DNA from: Larimichthys crocea
Taxonomy: Eukaryota > Chordata > Actinopteri > Sciaenidae
Length of the DNA: 64,000 nucleotides
Assembly: GCF_000972845.2 (NCBI RefSeq)
Contig: NC_040016.1
Span: 14,404,701 to 14,468,700 of the forward strand
Direction of reading: 5' to 3'
The notes under the pieces are model-generated. The model was given only the letters and a program-made list of their open reading frames with translations. It had not been told where the DNA came from and made no database searches. Positions 43,440 to 54,350 of the stretch are shown here, in pieces. Position numbers and translations under genes: made by a program. Each line of letters starts with the position of its first letter. Within the stretch, counting starts at the first letter, position 1.

Positions 43440-45101
43440 TTTATAATTTTAATCCAGCTGTTGGCATTTGCAGTAGTTGTATACACACAATATAAAATCC
43501 CTTATTTTAATCGGGGGGCAAAAAAATAAGAGCACTTGTTGTTGTCCGTGGAACTTAGTATATAGAGTTTCAAAAGAGAGCTTTTACACATACATTTTAC
43601 ACGTTACAATTATCATTCTCAAAGCAGAATTGTAAAGCAAAGACAATTTCAACAGAGGTGAAAAGCATATTTTCAGAAAAACTTAAATGACCCATAATAT
43701 ATTTTGCAACTTATTTATTTGGACAACAAAGTGTTGTGTGTCCGAGGTTTGCCTCAAGCTGGACCTTTTCCAGTTAGAACTTTAACATAAGCAATACAAG
43801 AGTAAAAATTATTAGAAAGTTCATGGACCAAGCAGAGATTTCCTAGTTTTGCTTATAAAATGAGCATGAACCTTTGGTTTTGCGCTTAGATATTTATGCT
43901 GTCTGGACATTGCAAAAGACTTAAATCTGACCAGATGTGACTAAACTGTTTTTTTTTATATATAAAATGAAACAGAAGCTGAAGGTTACCACAGGAAAAA
44001 AAAACATACTGGGAAGATCTGGACTGTATAGAATACATTATTCTATGACAGAAAGGCTCATAAGTTTACATATTTAGTCTATATATATATATATATAAAA
44101 AAAAGTAATAACATAAGATTAAGATTGATTGTGCATGAGAGGTTCATACAACTGAAGGCAATCTCTTGCAAATGTGTAAGATGATCCTGCCTAAGCTAAG
44201 AATTTCTGCAGCCTTTACATTACCAAAAATATATATATGTACATAAAAAAAAAAATCAAAATGTTTTTGCTATGATAAACATATCAAAGCATGATGGCTT
44301 GAATGTGTGTACCTACATAAGAGGTTAAAGAGTTCTCAGGATTTCAGTGCCCTGACACACCTCCATCCTCACACTGATTAGTGCTTCTGGCTCTCACCTG
44401 GTCTTGACCTGAAGTAATCCAGCCCTCCTCTAAACGTTCCGCCTTAAAACGCTTGACATATTCCCATGATGGTGGGATTGTTAATTTGTGAACATGTTCT
44501 CAAATATTTCCTCTAGATTGTTAGAATTTAAGTTTAAGGGGTAAATTTAGCATTGTGTGCTGAGCCTGAGGGGCACGTCTGATACAGCAGCCCAGTTTGA
44601 GAGGGCGGGGGAGACACCTGAGGTGAAGAGGGACAAGTAGTGACGCTTGAAAACAAGGACGAGAGTCTGACTTAGTGTCATCTCCTTACTAAGGAAGCCT
44701 GTAGAGAGAATATCACTTGCCATCAAACCATCATCAAGCGTGCCGGCCTGTGTGTTTTATTGCAGTCTCACTACTGAGTAAGATTAGGTCTTTGTGTGGG
44801 ACAAATGTTAGTGTAGTGCCATTTCCAGAGGAAATACAATTTCATGATGATTCCTAACATAGTCTAACATTTCAATCCAACTCTGACTCTTTAATGCCAC
44901 AGGTATCTAAACACAAGATGGAAATCCATAACCCTGCCTCAGTTTTCAAAAAATTAATAGTGTCTGTGTTGCATCTGTGACCGCATCTTCTGTCTGAAAC
45001 CTTCGAGAGGTCGTGCGTCTGCAGTCGGACGTGCCCTTTTTAAACCCAAATGTCCGAATGCAAACATCCATCAAGGCCGTCTTCCTGCTCCTCCACCGTC
45101 T
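43440..45101 (-). other. sp1: sp1 3' untranslated region
   Basis: About 1.6 kb of AT-rich, noncoding DNA follows the sp1 stop on the minus strand. TTTATT motifs near 43710 (plus strand) are possible polyadenylation signals. The exact end is uncertain. Confidence 0.5.
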
Positions 45102-48100
45102 TTAGTAGTTGTTGCCGTTAATTTGGTGAAGGTCCACCTGCATCATGTTGATCCCGCTGCTGGCTAATCGAGCTATGCTCTCTGCAGATAAGGTTTCCAT
45201 GGTGACGATGGTGTGCTGGTCATTGCTTGACATTGCTCCCGCTTCGACTTTTACTCCTGCTGGAGGAGAAGCGGCGTCGGTCGAGCCTGTGTTGCTGCCG
45301 GTGGAGGTGGATGCCGTTTTCTTGTTCAAGTGGGTTTTGATGTGCTTGGAGAGGTGATCGCTGCGCATGAACCGCTTGGGACACTCTGAGCAAACAAACC
45401 TTTTCTCCCCTGAAAAAAAAAAACAAAACATAAATCAGTATGAAAACTATGAAAGCATTTTATGCAGTGTTGAATACGTTTATAATAATGATATGCAAGA
45501 TATAAAGATCATGCAGTGGGAAATTAATCGTAACACAGACAGAAAAGTAGGGAGAGAGAGAGAAGAATACAACAAAGAAAACATCTGTGGACCACAGGCC
45601 AGAGTCAGAAATGGGTGGGATCAATAAAGTCTATCTTATCTCATCTTAAGTTAACATAGCAACACACAACTGTCCTCATTATTAATTAATCAGTCAATGA
45701 TGATCTTGGTTAAAGTGTTGGTCCATAGCCCCAAACTGATAACATGATAGATATTTTCTTTAATAGCATTGAAGACAAAAACTAAAAATTATTTGTATTT
45801 TTAAATCTGGAACCAGTAAATATTTGGCATTAATTTGAAATTTAAAGTCAGAGCTAAACAGTAAATCATTTATAAGATAGTGCAATTAATTTTCTGTCTG
45901 TCGAAAACAAATTCTTATGTTGTTTTAGGTCAAATTAATCCTGCTGCAAAAACTGTAATCCTGTGAAAGCTATGTTGCTAAGAAAAAAAACATGTTTGAG
46001 TTGAGTTATCTTATTATTCTTACATCAAGGACCACAACGATAACAAGTCATTGGACTTGTTATGAATGTATGACTTCCTCTTAATATCAAACAAAACTAA
46101 ATCCTCAATGTCACCTGTGTGCGTCCTCTTATGGCGCTGAAGCTCGTCTGAACGGGTGAATCTTTTGCCACAGAAAGACCAGCTGCAGACGAAGGGTCGC
46201 TCTCCTGTGTGCCAACGGAGGTGAGCTCGCAGGTGGGATGTCTTGCCGTAGATCTTCCCACAGCCAGAGATGTGACATATGTGCTGCTTCTTTTTAGTTG
46301 GGTCACTGCTCGATATATATAAAAAAACAAAAACCATAGATCAGAATTAGAGTTACTGGGTTCTCTAGTGTTTCTGTTAGATACTCTAAAAATACAGTTT
46401 ATCATAACTTGGCTTTTATGTTTTGTAAATGTGAACAACGGCTATGACTAATATTAAGAATAATCACAAAGCTTGATGCTGAGAAAAACTTGCTTTATCT
46501 TGACATGACTGACATCCAACAATGAGTTATAAATACCAGTATCATAGTAATATCAAGGTAACGTGATAAAAGAAGTTATAAAAACATTATTTTTCACAAC
46601 TCATAGTGTTTAGTTTTTGGTGACATTGTCAGATATGTATTAATGTCATAGTTAAAGCTGGTGTTGTACTGCACTACATTATACTGAGGTCTCATTTCTG
46701 TCCCTCCTATTTACATAATAATAGAAATGCCTCTCAGTATAATGGAATCCAGTCCAACATGTCACTAACAATGACCTGAACATTGTAGGCGTCATTAAAG
46801 TGGAATTTATGGCAGAACATTTGGATTGAAGTGCATTAGACTAGCGTTGATAATAAAGCGGTTCAGTGACATTACCGTCCTTCTCCGTCCTTGCAGAAGG
46901 GGCAGGTGCAGGCCTCCCTGCGGTTACGTCGTCCTTGAGTTGGTGGGCTTATATCCTCGTCATCCATCGCTGTGCTGTCATCCAGACTCTCTCCACCTGC
47001 CTGTAAAGCCTGCTCTCCTGTAGTGATAAAACAGAAAATTATACAATAGAGATCTTTTTGGTGAATTACATTTCATTACTCGAATATACAACACTCCAAT
47101 TATTTCAGTCCTACACTTTTTCTGACTTTTTTCTGCAATCTTTCTTGTGAGACAAATTCACTGCGTGCGCTGACACCTTTGTATTTAATTCCTGCCAGCT
47201 TCAGACTACATCAGATTTTTGTTAAGATGGTCACTGTGTCACATAAGGTGAATATAGTGTCAGAAAGTCACAACATACATCTTTCACAATGTGTGTGATG
47301 TCACTGGGGAGTGTGTGTGTGTGTGTATGAAATGACTGTGACATTTCCTGTTTTATGCTTCCCCATCAACATCATCATTCCTCTTTTGCATGGAGGAGAA
47401 CATATTGTGGATCTTGGTTATAATTTGGTCTGGATGTTGTGTGACCACTGTCGTGCCTGACCAGATGGCTTCCATCTGCCTGGGTTGGATTATTTGGGCT
47501 GATGTGTAGTCTGAAGTAATAGTAGTGTGCAGTCTAACAGTCTAATTAATGTCAGGAACACTAAAGGAGTAAACCAGTGTGAGAAATGTGTGCCAGCCTC
47601 AACTGTATCTTACCTGCAACTAAAAAGATCCACTGCACGTAATGACATAAGAATTTTTACTTTGTGATATTTCCTCATGTTAAAAAGCTAATTACAAAGC
47701 CTTCAGCTTGAGAGTGAAAAAACAACATTAACCCCACAGTGTTCAGAAAAGTAAATATTTGTCATGAGTAATATTATAAGTAATGAGAGTAAACAGTCAG
47801 ATAGCCGGAGCCCTATAGGCTGTAACTACTATGCTAAAGTAAATGTTAGTACAGAGTCATCGCCGACACTGATGTGTAAAATAAAAAACGTGCCATTCAG
47901 TGCTGCTGTAGTCCAAACAAAGCCTGCTGCATAGGTGACGGATGGGAAGCATGTGGTTTCATAATAGGAGTAACAGAGCAAATTAAAACACACTAACACA
48001 GGCTGGATGATTAGTTACACGTGCTAGTATTTGATCAAATGTTGACTAGTAAGAATATGACTGACTAGCGCCGTAGTGGTTGCTATAAGATGGGAGGGGT

Positions 48101-51100
48101 CAGGTTACACCCCACACAAAAGTTGTGACCAACACACTACACTACACTTCTGTGAGCATGTGACCATCCGAAGAGATGCAGTGTCACCATGAAAATGGAT
48201 AATATTCAACACAAGCACACATAGTACAGCAAAGAGCTCAGTGAGACAATGGGCCAGTCGAACTGGTTAAACCAGTAAAGAGCACCTGATACACAAAGAT
48301 TAAGAGCTCAGCTTCAGAGATACAAGATACTTTGCATTTCAGAGTAAACATGCAGGGAATCAAACGTCAATACAGCAAAGTGAACCGAGCTGTCCAGACT
48401 TGTTCTGCTGCTGAACAATTACTAGGTGGAAGTTAGTTGTCTTTCCTCTGCTTTGCCTAAAATAACAAACTAAGCTAAATCTTGCCTGTTTTTTTTTTTT
48501 TTGGATCACATCTAAAAAGTAATGACTAAAAATATCCATGCATTTTCATTAACCGCTTATCCTTATCAGGGTCACAAGGTGCTGACACAACTGACATTGG
48601 GCAAGAGGCGGGGTACACCCAGGATGAGTCAATTTAGAAGGCTGCTGGATTTTCATGAGTCACTAACAGCTCACACCATAGTGGATTTTATGTATTGCAT
48701 AGCTCGCTTTTCAAAATAATGTGCATACGTGTTTTACACTGAACGGTTGTCCCTGGAAGGCAGACTACTTGACTGACCTGCTGTGCTGGCGATGGTGATG
48801 GGAACAGTCTGCAGCTGGTGCATCTGCAGGCCGGAGCCTCCGAGTGTGTTGAGATTTATGGTTTGAATGCCTGGGATCTGCACGGTGTTGACAGACACTC
48901 CTCCAGCTGCAGCAGCTCCCTGAGCCTGGCCAAGTTGGGGGAGAGACTGCATCGGGGCCAGCGTGATCTGCGGTCCGGCCGGACTCTGGATCTGAATCGT
49001 CTGCCAGCTCACCTGGCCGTTGGGGGCTACGGTGCGCAGGAGGATGGGGCCTGCGTTTGGCATAATTTGAAGATTTTGAAGCCCTTCCTGACTGAGTGTT
49101 GGAGCTGCAAATACCTGACCACCAGCGGTCGCTACAGTGCCAGCCTGAATGGTCTGGAGGGGCGTTCCACCTTGGATAACCTGCTGAGGCTGGATGAGAA
49201 TCTGCTGTGGCTGCTGCCCGTCTCTGTTGTCTGGCTGTATCGGGACACCCAGAGAAGTTGCTGCATTATGCTGGAATGTGCCGGTCATCACTCCGTTGGT
49301 GTTCTGCGTTTGGGTCATTCCATAAGACGTGGATGCCTGGGTGGTGATGGTGGACGCGCTCGTCATGTAACCGCTGTTGGAAGACACTGGATGTTGCGAT
49401 TGCTGTATGAGTTGGTTTCCCCCCGTGTCCCCTCCACTATTTGCATCTCCTGTACCACTTGCTCCAGTACTGACAGGCAACAGAGTGATGTTTCCATTTA
49501 GTGACACGGGCATATTTGCAAGGAACTGGGGCTGATTTTGTAACACGCCATTGCCTAGGCTTATATTTTGAATGGGGATGGCTCCCTGAAGGAGACCGGG
49601 CATTGTTATGATGTTTCCCGCAGCACCAGCTCTGTTGGTCGCAGCTATGATCTGCTGGCCATTTGGAGAGGACACGATCTGAAACTGCTGTCCTGGTGCA
49701 GCACCAGATACAGTAGCTTCCTGCTGAGCATGTGCCAACTGCAGCGTCTGGCCATCCACTGTCTGAAACTGTGGAATAACCTGGTACTGAATGTTGGGCA
49801 TCATGCCTGATAAGGTTGTAAGAACCTGTTGACCCTGCATCGACGGAGCCTGAGCTACCACGTATTGCTGCGGCTGCTGCTGCTGACCCTGAGTGCTGAC
49901 AGCGACGGATGGTGACAGCACTTGTCTGCCCTTGCCTCCGTCTCCTACTGTCATCACTCCTGAGGAGTCAGTGGTGATGGTGTTAGTGCCCGAGGATGTT
50001 TGAATACTCAGAGGGATAACCTGCCAGCCGTTGGCACTGGTTGTGAAAACACCCTGGTTTATGTCCAGCTGTTGCTGCTGGTTTTGTTGGTCTGAAGGTG
50101 AATCGTTCTCTCCTGGGGTGTCAATTCGACTGCATGTGGCTGCCAACAAGGCAAGAGGAGATGGCTGCTGTGAGTCCTGGAGTGAAAATACATGAGAGAA
50201 GAGGAAAGAGGAAGGAATTTATAAAAATACATCTTACTATCTAATACACACGTTGATTCTACAGCTGTGAATAAGGAGCCCTATTACATTTACTGACACA
50301 CTTCTAGATTGCAAACTAAAAAAGGACATAACACCAACAAAGACGTCATTTTTAGAGAACTTCTATAACGTGCTGTACAATAAGAGTGGAGGAGGATGGA
50401 TCGAGAAGGCCAGAGGAGGTTTCAAAGCAGACTCTGTGGCGCAACGGTAGCGCGTCTGACTCCAGATCAGAAGGTTGCGTGTTCAAATCACGTCAGGGTC
50501 AAAACTGATTACATTTACGCTCACTTGTTTTGTTAAATACCCGCGCATTTTAAATATTCTGCACATTACCTGGTAAATACTTGCAATTCCAGCACAACTG
50601 TATGGCTCTTATATAATATATATTTATATTGTATTATAATACAATTGTATTATTTATATATAAAAAATTTTTTTTTTTCTTTATATTTTGATTTAATGTT
50701 TATTATGCAGCAATTCCACCAAGACAAAGTCCTTGGAAGTGAACCTTCTTTATTGCCAAATAGGTTTTCACTTACAAGGACTCTGTCTTGGTGGAATTGC
50801 TGCAAATCAAACATTAATAAGTATTAAATATAAACACACGTATATACATATACACACACCCACAATAATAAGAGTGAGAGTTCCCAGGGTGCAGAATATT
50901 TTAAAATGTGCAGATATACATCAAATAAAAGGCTGTGCGTTAATGAATCTGATTCTGAAAACATTAATTAAAAAAAACATATTTTAAATTTATGTGAATA
51001 AAAACGCAACAAACTTGTGCAAGTGGCTTATTAACCTTAATGCCATTCATAATAATAAACCCACTCTGGTCACGCACACACACACAGAGTGGGGCAGGAG

Positions 51101-51461
51101 TGAGAAGCCCGGAGCGGGAGAGAGAGAGAGAGAGAGAGGGGGAGAAAGCAGCAGGGTGGGAGAGAGCATGGGAGGGACCACATGTTTTCCAAAGCAGCGG
51201 CGGGCTCGGCTTCCCCCTCCCCCCAAACCCACCCATCTCCCTCCCACACTTTATTTTGCCCTATAAACTGACACACTCCTCTAGCCACCCCCCTCCTAGG
51301 CCAGCCAAATGGGCCGAGCGAAACGCGCACCAAGTGCCGGGGTATGGACGGGAACACCCCGTATGGGCGAAATTTACCTGCCCATTCCCCACCCCGGTGA
51401 CATGTGCTCTGCTGAGAAAATCAACAACCCGCAGGAAGAGTGCACACAAATGAATCAAAAT

Positions 51462-51505
<44 letters not shown>

Positions 51506-52254
51506 GTAGTCCTTGTCACCCGTGCTGGCAGACACGCATGAGTCCGGTTCACCTACTTGTGAGTTTGTGTTTCGCTTTTGACTGAAGCCTCCGCCGCTCT
51601 CCACAGCGGCCATGTCACCCTGCTGCTGATCTGCGGAGGAAGAGTTTGTAAGATCACTTTAAAAAAAAAAAGTCAAACAAAAACAGCAAACTGGGTCACA
51701 CTTTAACGACAAAGCACATGGGAGGGAGGGAGGAAGGGAGGCAGGGGGAGGCACGGTTACACCCCGTGACCCTGCCTCACTTGTAGTAACTTTAGTTTTT
51801 GAAGAAAAGGCAAAAGAAAAGTGCTCGGAGGGCCAGCTAGCCTCGTCGAGCTAAGCTAACAACAAGTAAGGCTGACACACAAAGTGCCGCAGAGAGACAC
51901 ACAGCTGCAGCTGCGCTCCTTCATGGACACTGGCGAAGTTAGCTCAAAGTGAAAACGAGTGAAGGACGGGGCATTATTTAAAAAAAGGAGCCCGTTAAGC
52001 TCGTCTCGCTTTTGTCTGGCTACTTGTTGTGAGCTAAGCTCCGACACTCAGCAGTGAAGGAGTTCAGGTCACTTTTTAAAAAACAGTTTGAGAAACATTT
52101 CACCGCCGCGCTTCACGACAGCCCCCCTGCACACTTCAAACAACGCGTCTCTAACCTGTTTCCACTTCTGCTGGTACTAAACTTTTAAAGGCTTTCGTTC
52201 GCAACACGCCGCTGAGTTTAGGAAAAAAAAAAAAAAAGTTGACTTACTGCTCAT
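45102..52254 (-). CDS. sp1: Transcription factor Sp1
   Basis: Six coding exons, in transcript order: 52254-52248 (MS plus one base), 51630-51557, 50176-48778, 47017-46876, 46305-46115 (or from 46308), 45409-45102. They give about 706 residues. The large exon encodes the Sp-family [13 protein letters not shown] box and two Gln- and Ser/Thr-rich activation regions, with [18 protein letters not shown] and [10 protein letters not shown]. The next carries the Btd box ([10 protein letters not shown]). Three C2H2 fingers follow: [30 protein letters not shown] and [13 protein letters not shown]. The C-terminus ([18 protein letters not shown]) matches SP1 rather than SP3 or SP4. Sp1 binds GC boxes in the nucleus and drives many TATA-less promoters. 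A 7-nt start exon is unusual but matches the family MSxQ start. GGGCGG lies just upstream of the start exon. Confidence 0.95.
46600..46866. repeat. Decayed inverted-repeat element, relative of 30230-30605
   Basis: It shares the ACATTATACTGAG / CTCAGTATAATG inverted pair and a terminal AATAAAGCGGTTCAGTG, comparable to the AATAAAGTGGCCAGTC end of the copy in prr13. It ends within about ten bases of the sp1 exon donor at 46875/46876. Confidence 0.5.
48532..48640. mobile_element. LINE-like 3' end fragment (Maui/L2-type in fish)
   Basis: TTAACCGCTTATCCTTATCAG followed by a GGGCAAGAGGCGGGGTACACC block is the pattern of a very common fish repeat, which I recall as an L2-clade LINE tail. It is in an sp1 intron and encodes nothing here. 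Confidence 0.55.
50430..50501 (+). tRNA. tRNA-Trp (anticodon CCA)
   Basis: A 72-nt cloverleaf. The acceptor stem GACTCTG pairs with CAGGGTC, with one G-U. The D-arm contains TGGCGCAACGGTAGCG (A-box-like). The anticodon stem TCTGA/TCAGA holds a loop with CCA at 50462-50464. The T-arm is GCGTG-TTCAAAT-CACGT, with a GGTTGCGTGTTCAAATC B-box. The discriminator is A, and there is no intron. A TTTT run at 50527-50530 can serve as the pol III terminator. It lies in the sp1 intron between the exons at 50176 and 51557, on the strand opposite sp1. The structure is intact. Confidence 0.95.
50707..50803. repeat. Long inverted repeat (37-bp stem, 23-nt loop)
   Basis: The arms 50707-50743 and 50767-50803 pair at 35 of 37 positions, and weaker pairing continues outwards on both sides. 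The arms contain GCAGCAATTCCACCAAGAC. It lies in the sp1 intron about 200 bp from the tRNA gene. It may be a MITE remnant or a pre-miRNA-like hairpin. Confidence 0.8.
51467..51503. repeat. (CA)n microsatellite
   Basis: An uninterrupted CA tract of about 37 nt lies 50 bp from the sp1 second coding exon, on the intron side. Confidence 0.95.
51720..51748 (+). promoter_or_regulatory. G-quadruplex-type G-run cluster in sp1 intron 1
   Basis: Five runs of three or more G (51720-722, 724-726, 728-730, 736-738, 744-748) have loops of 1-5 nt. This fits the intramolecular G-quadruplex pattern. It lies about 500 bp downstream of the sp1 start codon in transcript direction, with the C-rich strand in the sp1 RNA. 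Confidence 0.5.
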
Positions 52255-52322
52255 AATGTGAAGACGGGAGGAGTTTCTCTGCTGCGACTTGACAACTTTT
52301 CACAACTTCACACTAACTTGAC

Positions 52323-52328
52323 GGGCGG
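52323..52328. promoter_or_regulatory. sp1: GC box upstream of sp1 start exon
   Basis: GGGCGGGG lies about 70 bp 5' of the sp1 ATG. It is a candidate Sp-family binding site, in keeping with known Sp1 autoregulation in mammals. Position relative to the real start site is unknown. Confidence 0.5.
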
Positions 52329-52424
52329 GGAGCCCTATGAAGGAGAAAAGACGGGGTGCGATGGATTTACGGACCTGTTTGAGCCTGCTGGGTGGGCAAA
52401 TAGGATTAACGCTGTTTTATTTTA

Positions 52425-52767
52425 AATAGAAGAGATACTTTATTAATCACTCAACAGGGAAATTATTTTTTCACTCTTTTTTTTTTTATTTTACGTGCAT
52501 TTTTTTTTTACCCAGAACACACACACATGCAGTACAAGGGCTCATAGACATGCAATGTGGAGAGAGATGATGGTGGAGTGATGGGCAGCCACCCAGAGCA
52601 AGGCCCTGCGACCAGTTGGGGGGGTTTGGTGCCTTGCTCAAGGGCACCTCGGCAGTGCCCAGGAGGTGAGCTAGCACCTCTCCAGCTACCAGTCCACCTT
52701 CCACATTTCTATGGTCCATGCTGGTTCCCAAGCCGAGTCCCTATGGACTGAGCTACTGCTGCCCAAA
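52425..52767. mobile_element. High-copy teleost interspersed repeat (retroelement-like)
   Basis: It begins with ATACTTTATTAATCAC and an AGGGAAATT-type tail. It continues through TGCCTTGCTCAAGGGCACCT and CACCTCTCCAGCTACCAGTC to ACTGAGCTACTGCTGCCC. I recognise these strings as a very abundant repeat of spiny-rayed fishes. It lies directly upstream of the sp1 promoter. There is no coding capacity. Confidence 0.65.
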
Positions 52768-53149
52768 TGTTGACATTCTCTTTTTGACTTATTGACCACT
52801 TACTAGATTTTTTCGGGCTTTCGACCACATCTCATACTGCCCGTCACCGGATGTAGTTTACCACTGTAACTACACTGATGAAGTTTGTATGTTTAATCAT
52901 GCTCAGTTAAAGACAGCTGAACTTCATTTAACCTGACGTTTAAATAAAAATTAATACTTCTTCAAGCATACAGTGAGTTCATTTAACTTTGATTTACCAT
53001 TTATACACGATTTAAGTTGATTACTATGGAGTGACACTAAATTTAAGAACACAGAGAAGAGGTGGTTATTTCACCAAGATTTTCAGGCAGAATTCAAATT
53101 TCCATATCTTTATCGTAACTTATATCTCATATCTTAACTTTATTATTTT

Positions 53150-53766
53150 GACTTTACAACATTTTTAAGTATAAACCACCGATGTTCAAATCACAGATTT
53201 CATGCGGCCCGAAGCTTCATTTTTACAACATATTATTTATGGCCTGTAAGGATTGTCAGATACTGTATGGCTGGAAGATTTGCCTTTTTTTTGTTTTACA
53301 TAATGAAGCATTTGAATCTCTAAGGCCATAACTGCAGGTGTTGTATATCAGTAGGGCTGACACAAAATATCACTTTCTGAATGATTTTGTTAAAGACAAG
53401 AGCAAGAGTGATGCATTTTAAACTTAAACGTTAACATACTTTGCATTACTCATAACAAGTCATGTTTAAAATGAACACAGGGTTCAGATTTGTATCAACT
53501 TCATGCAAGTTTAACGTGATCATACAATTTATTCTCCAGATGTGAAATAAAGGAAGAACTGGTTTTTAGATGTGTTCACACCTGATTGGCTTAGATTTGG
53601 TTACATTGTCATTTTTAAACAAATTGATAATTGTGACAGTGGAAACAAAATTGTTACAGAACAGTGCATTTGTATGTGACCTTTAAAATGTTAGTATTGG
53701 CCCCCCTTGCATCTTCACATTGTCAAATCTGGCCCTCTTTAAAAACAAAGTTTAGACACCCCTGGT
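53150..53766. mobile_element. hAT-type DNA transposon remnant
   Basis: The right side reads GGCCCTCTTTAAAAACAAAG then a GACACCCCTGG end. The left has GATGTTCAAATCACAGATTT and ATGCGGCCCG. This is the layout of hAT (Charlie/MER-like) elements, whose ends read CAGGGGTGTCCAAACTTT in reverse. No intact transposase frame is present. Confidence 0.55.
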
Positions 53767-53819
53767 ATAAACTAACAAGCTAATACCAAACTCAACATTT
53801 CGACTATATCACTGTCCCG

Positions 53820-54350
53820 TCGCACCACCCCGGTGAGTAAAACAAGCGCTCCCATCTGGGAGCTACTTGCGAAGGATTTCTGCTCTCCTCCAATGAGAAA
53901 GGTCGTTTCTGCCAACGAGGATCAACCAGCCAATGTAATTGGACCAAAGGCGGAGAATAAGGCGGGACGAAGCGTGGTTAGGTTGTAGCGCTGAGTATGA
54001 TTGACGTTAGGTTATCTGTTTTCCGCTTAAAAGGCGCCATGAGTGGAAATGTTCACGGAAACGATGATATTCCTCCGCGCTCCACGCGTCCCGCCGTGTT
54101 ATCATTCAACTGTGCGAGGGTGCGTTGGCTCATGCGTCGCTTTGGCCGCTTTGGACACGGAGGTGGGGAAGGGAGAAGGCGTACTGGGAATTTAAGTCTT
54201 GCCTCCGTGGCCACTGGCCACTCCCTGGTGGCGCCATGTGGGCTGGGAAACAGCGAGGAGGCGGGAGGAGTCAGCCAGGGTGGAGGAGAAGAGACCCCAT
54301 CACACTGAGAACACTGGCTGTAAACCGCGCTGGGAGGAGAAAATGGCTCG
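53820..54350. promoter_or_regulatory. CpG-rich promoter-like island without a recognised gene
   Basis: CCAAT boxes lie at 53890-53894 and 53930-53934, with ATTGG at 53938-53942. An AGGCGGGAC (E2F-like) stretch near 53957 and many CpG follow. The ATG at 53997 opens 103 codons on the plus strand, but I recognise no protein family in them. The island lies 1.6 kb upstream of sp1 and 3.4 kb before tespa1. It could drive a noncoding RNA, an upstream sp1 or tespa1 transcript, or an unrecognised small gene. Confidence 0.45.

Noticed and set aside
48818..49501. Long open frame on the plus strand opposite the main sp1 exon (227 codons)
   Set aside because: It is antisense to the conserved sp1 activation-domain exon, has no recognisable family or splice context, and its openness follows from the Gln/Thr-rich codon pattern of sp1.
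53997..54308. 103-codon open frame as a protein gene
   Set aside because: There is no recognised motif or family, and it lies in a CpG-rich island where stops are rare. It is kept only as part of the promoter-like island.
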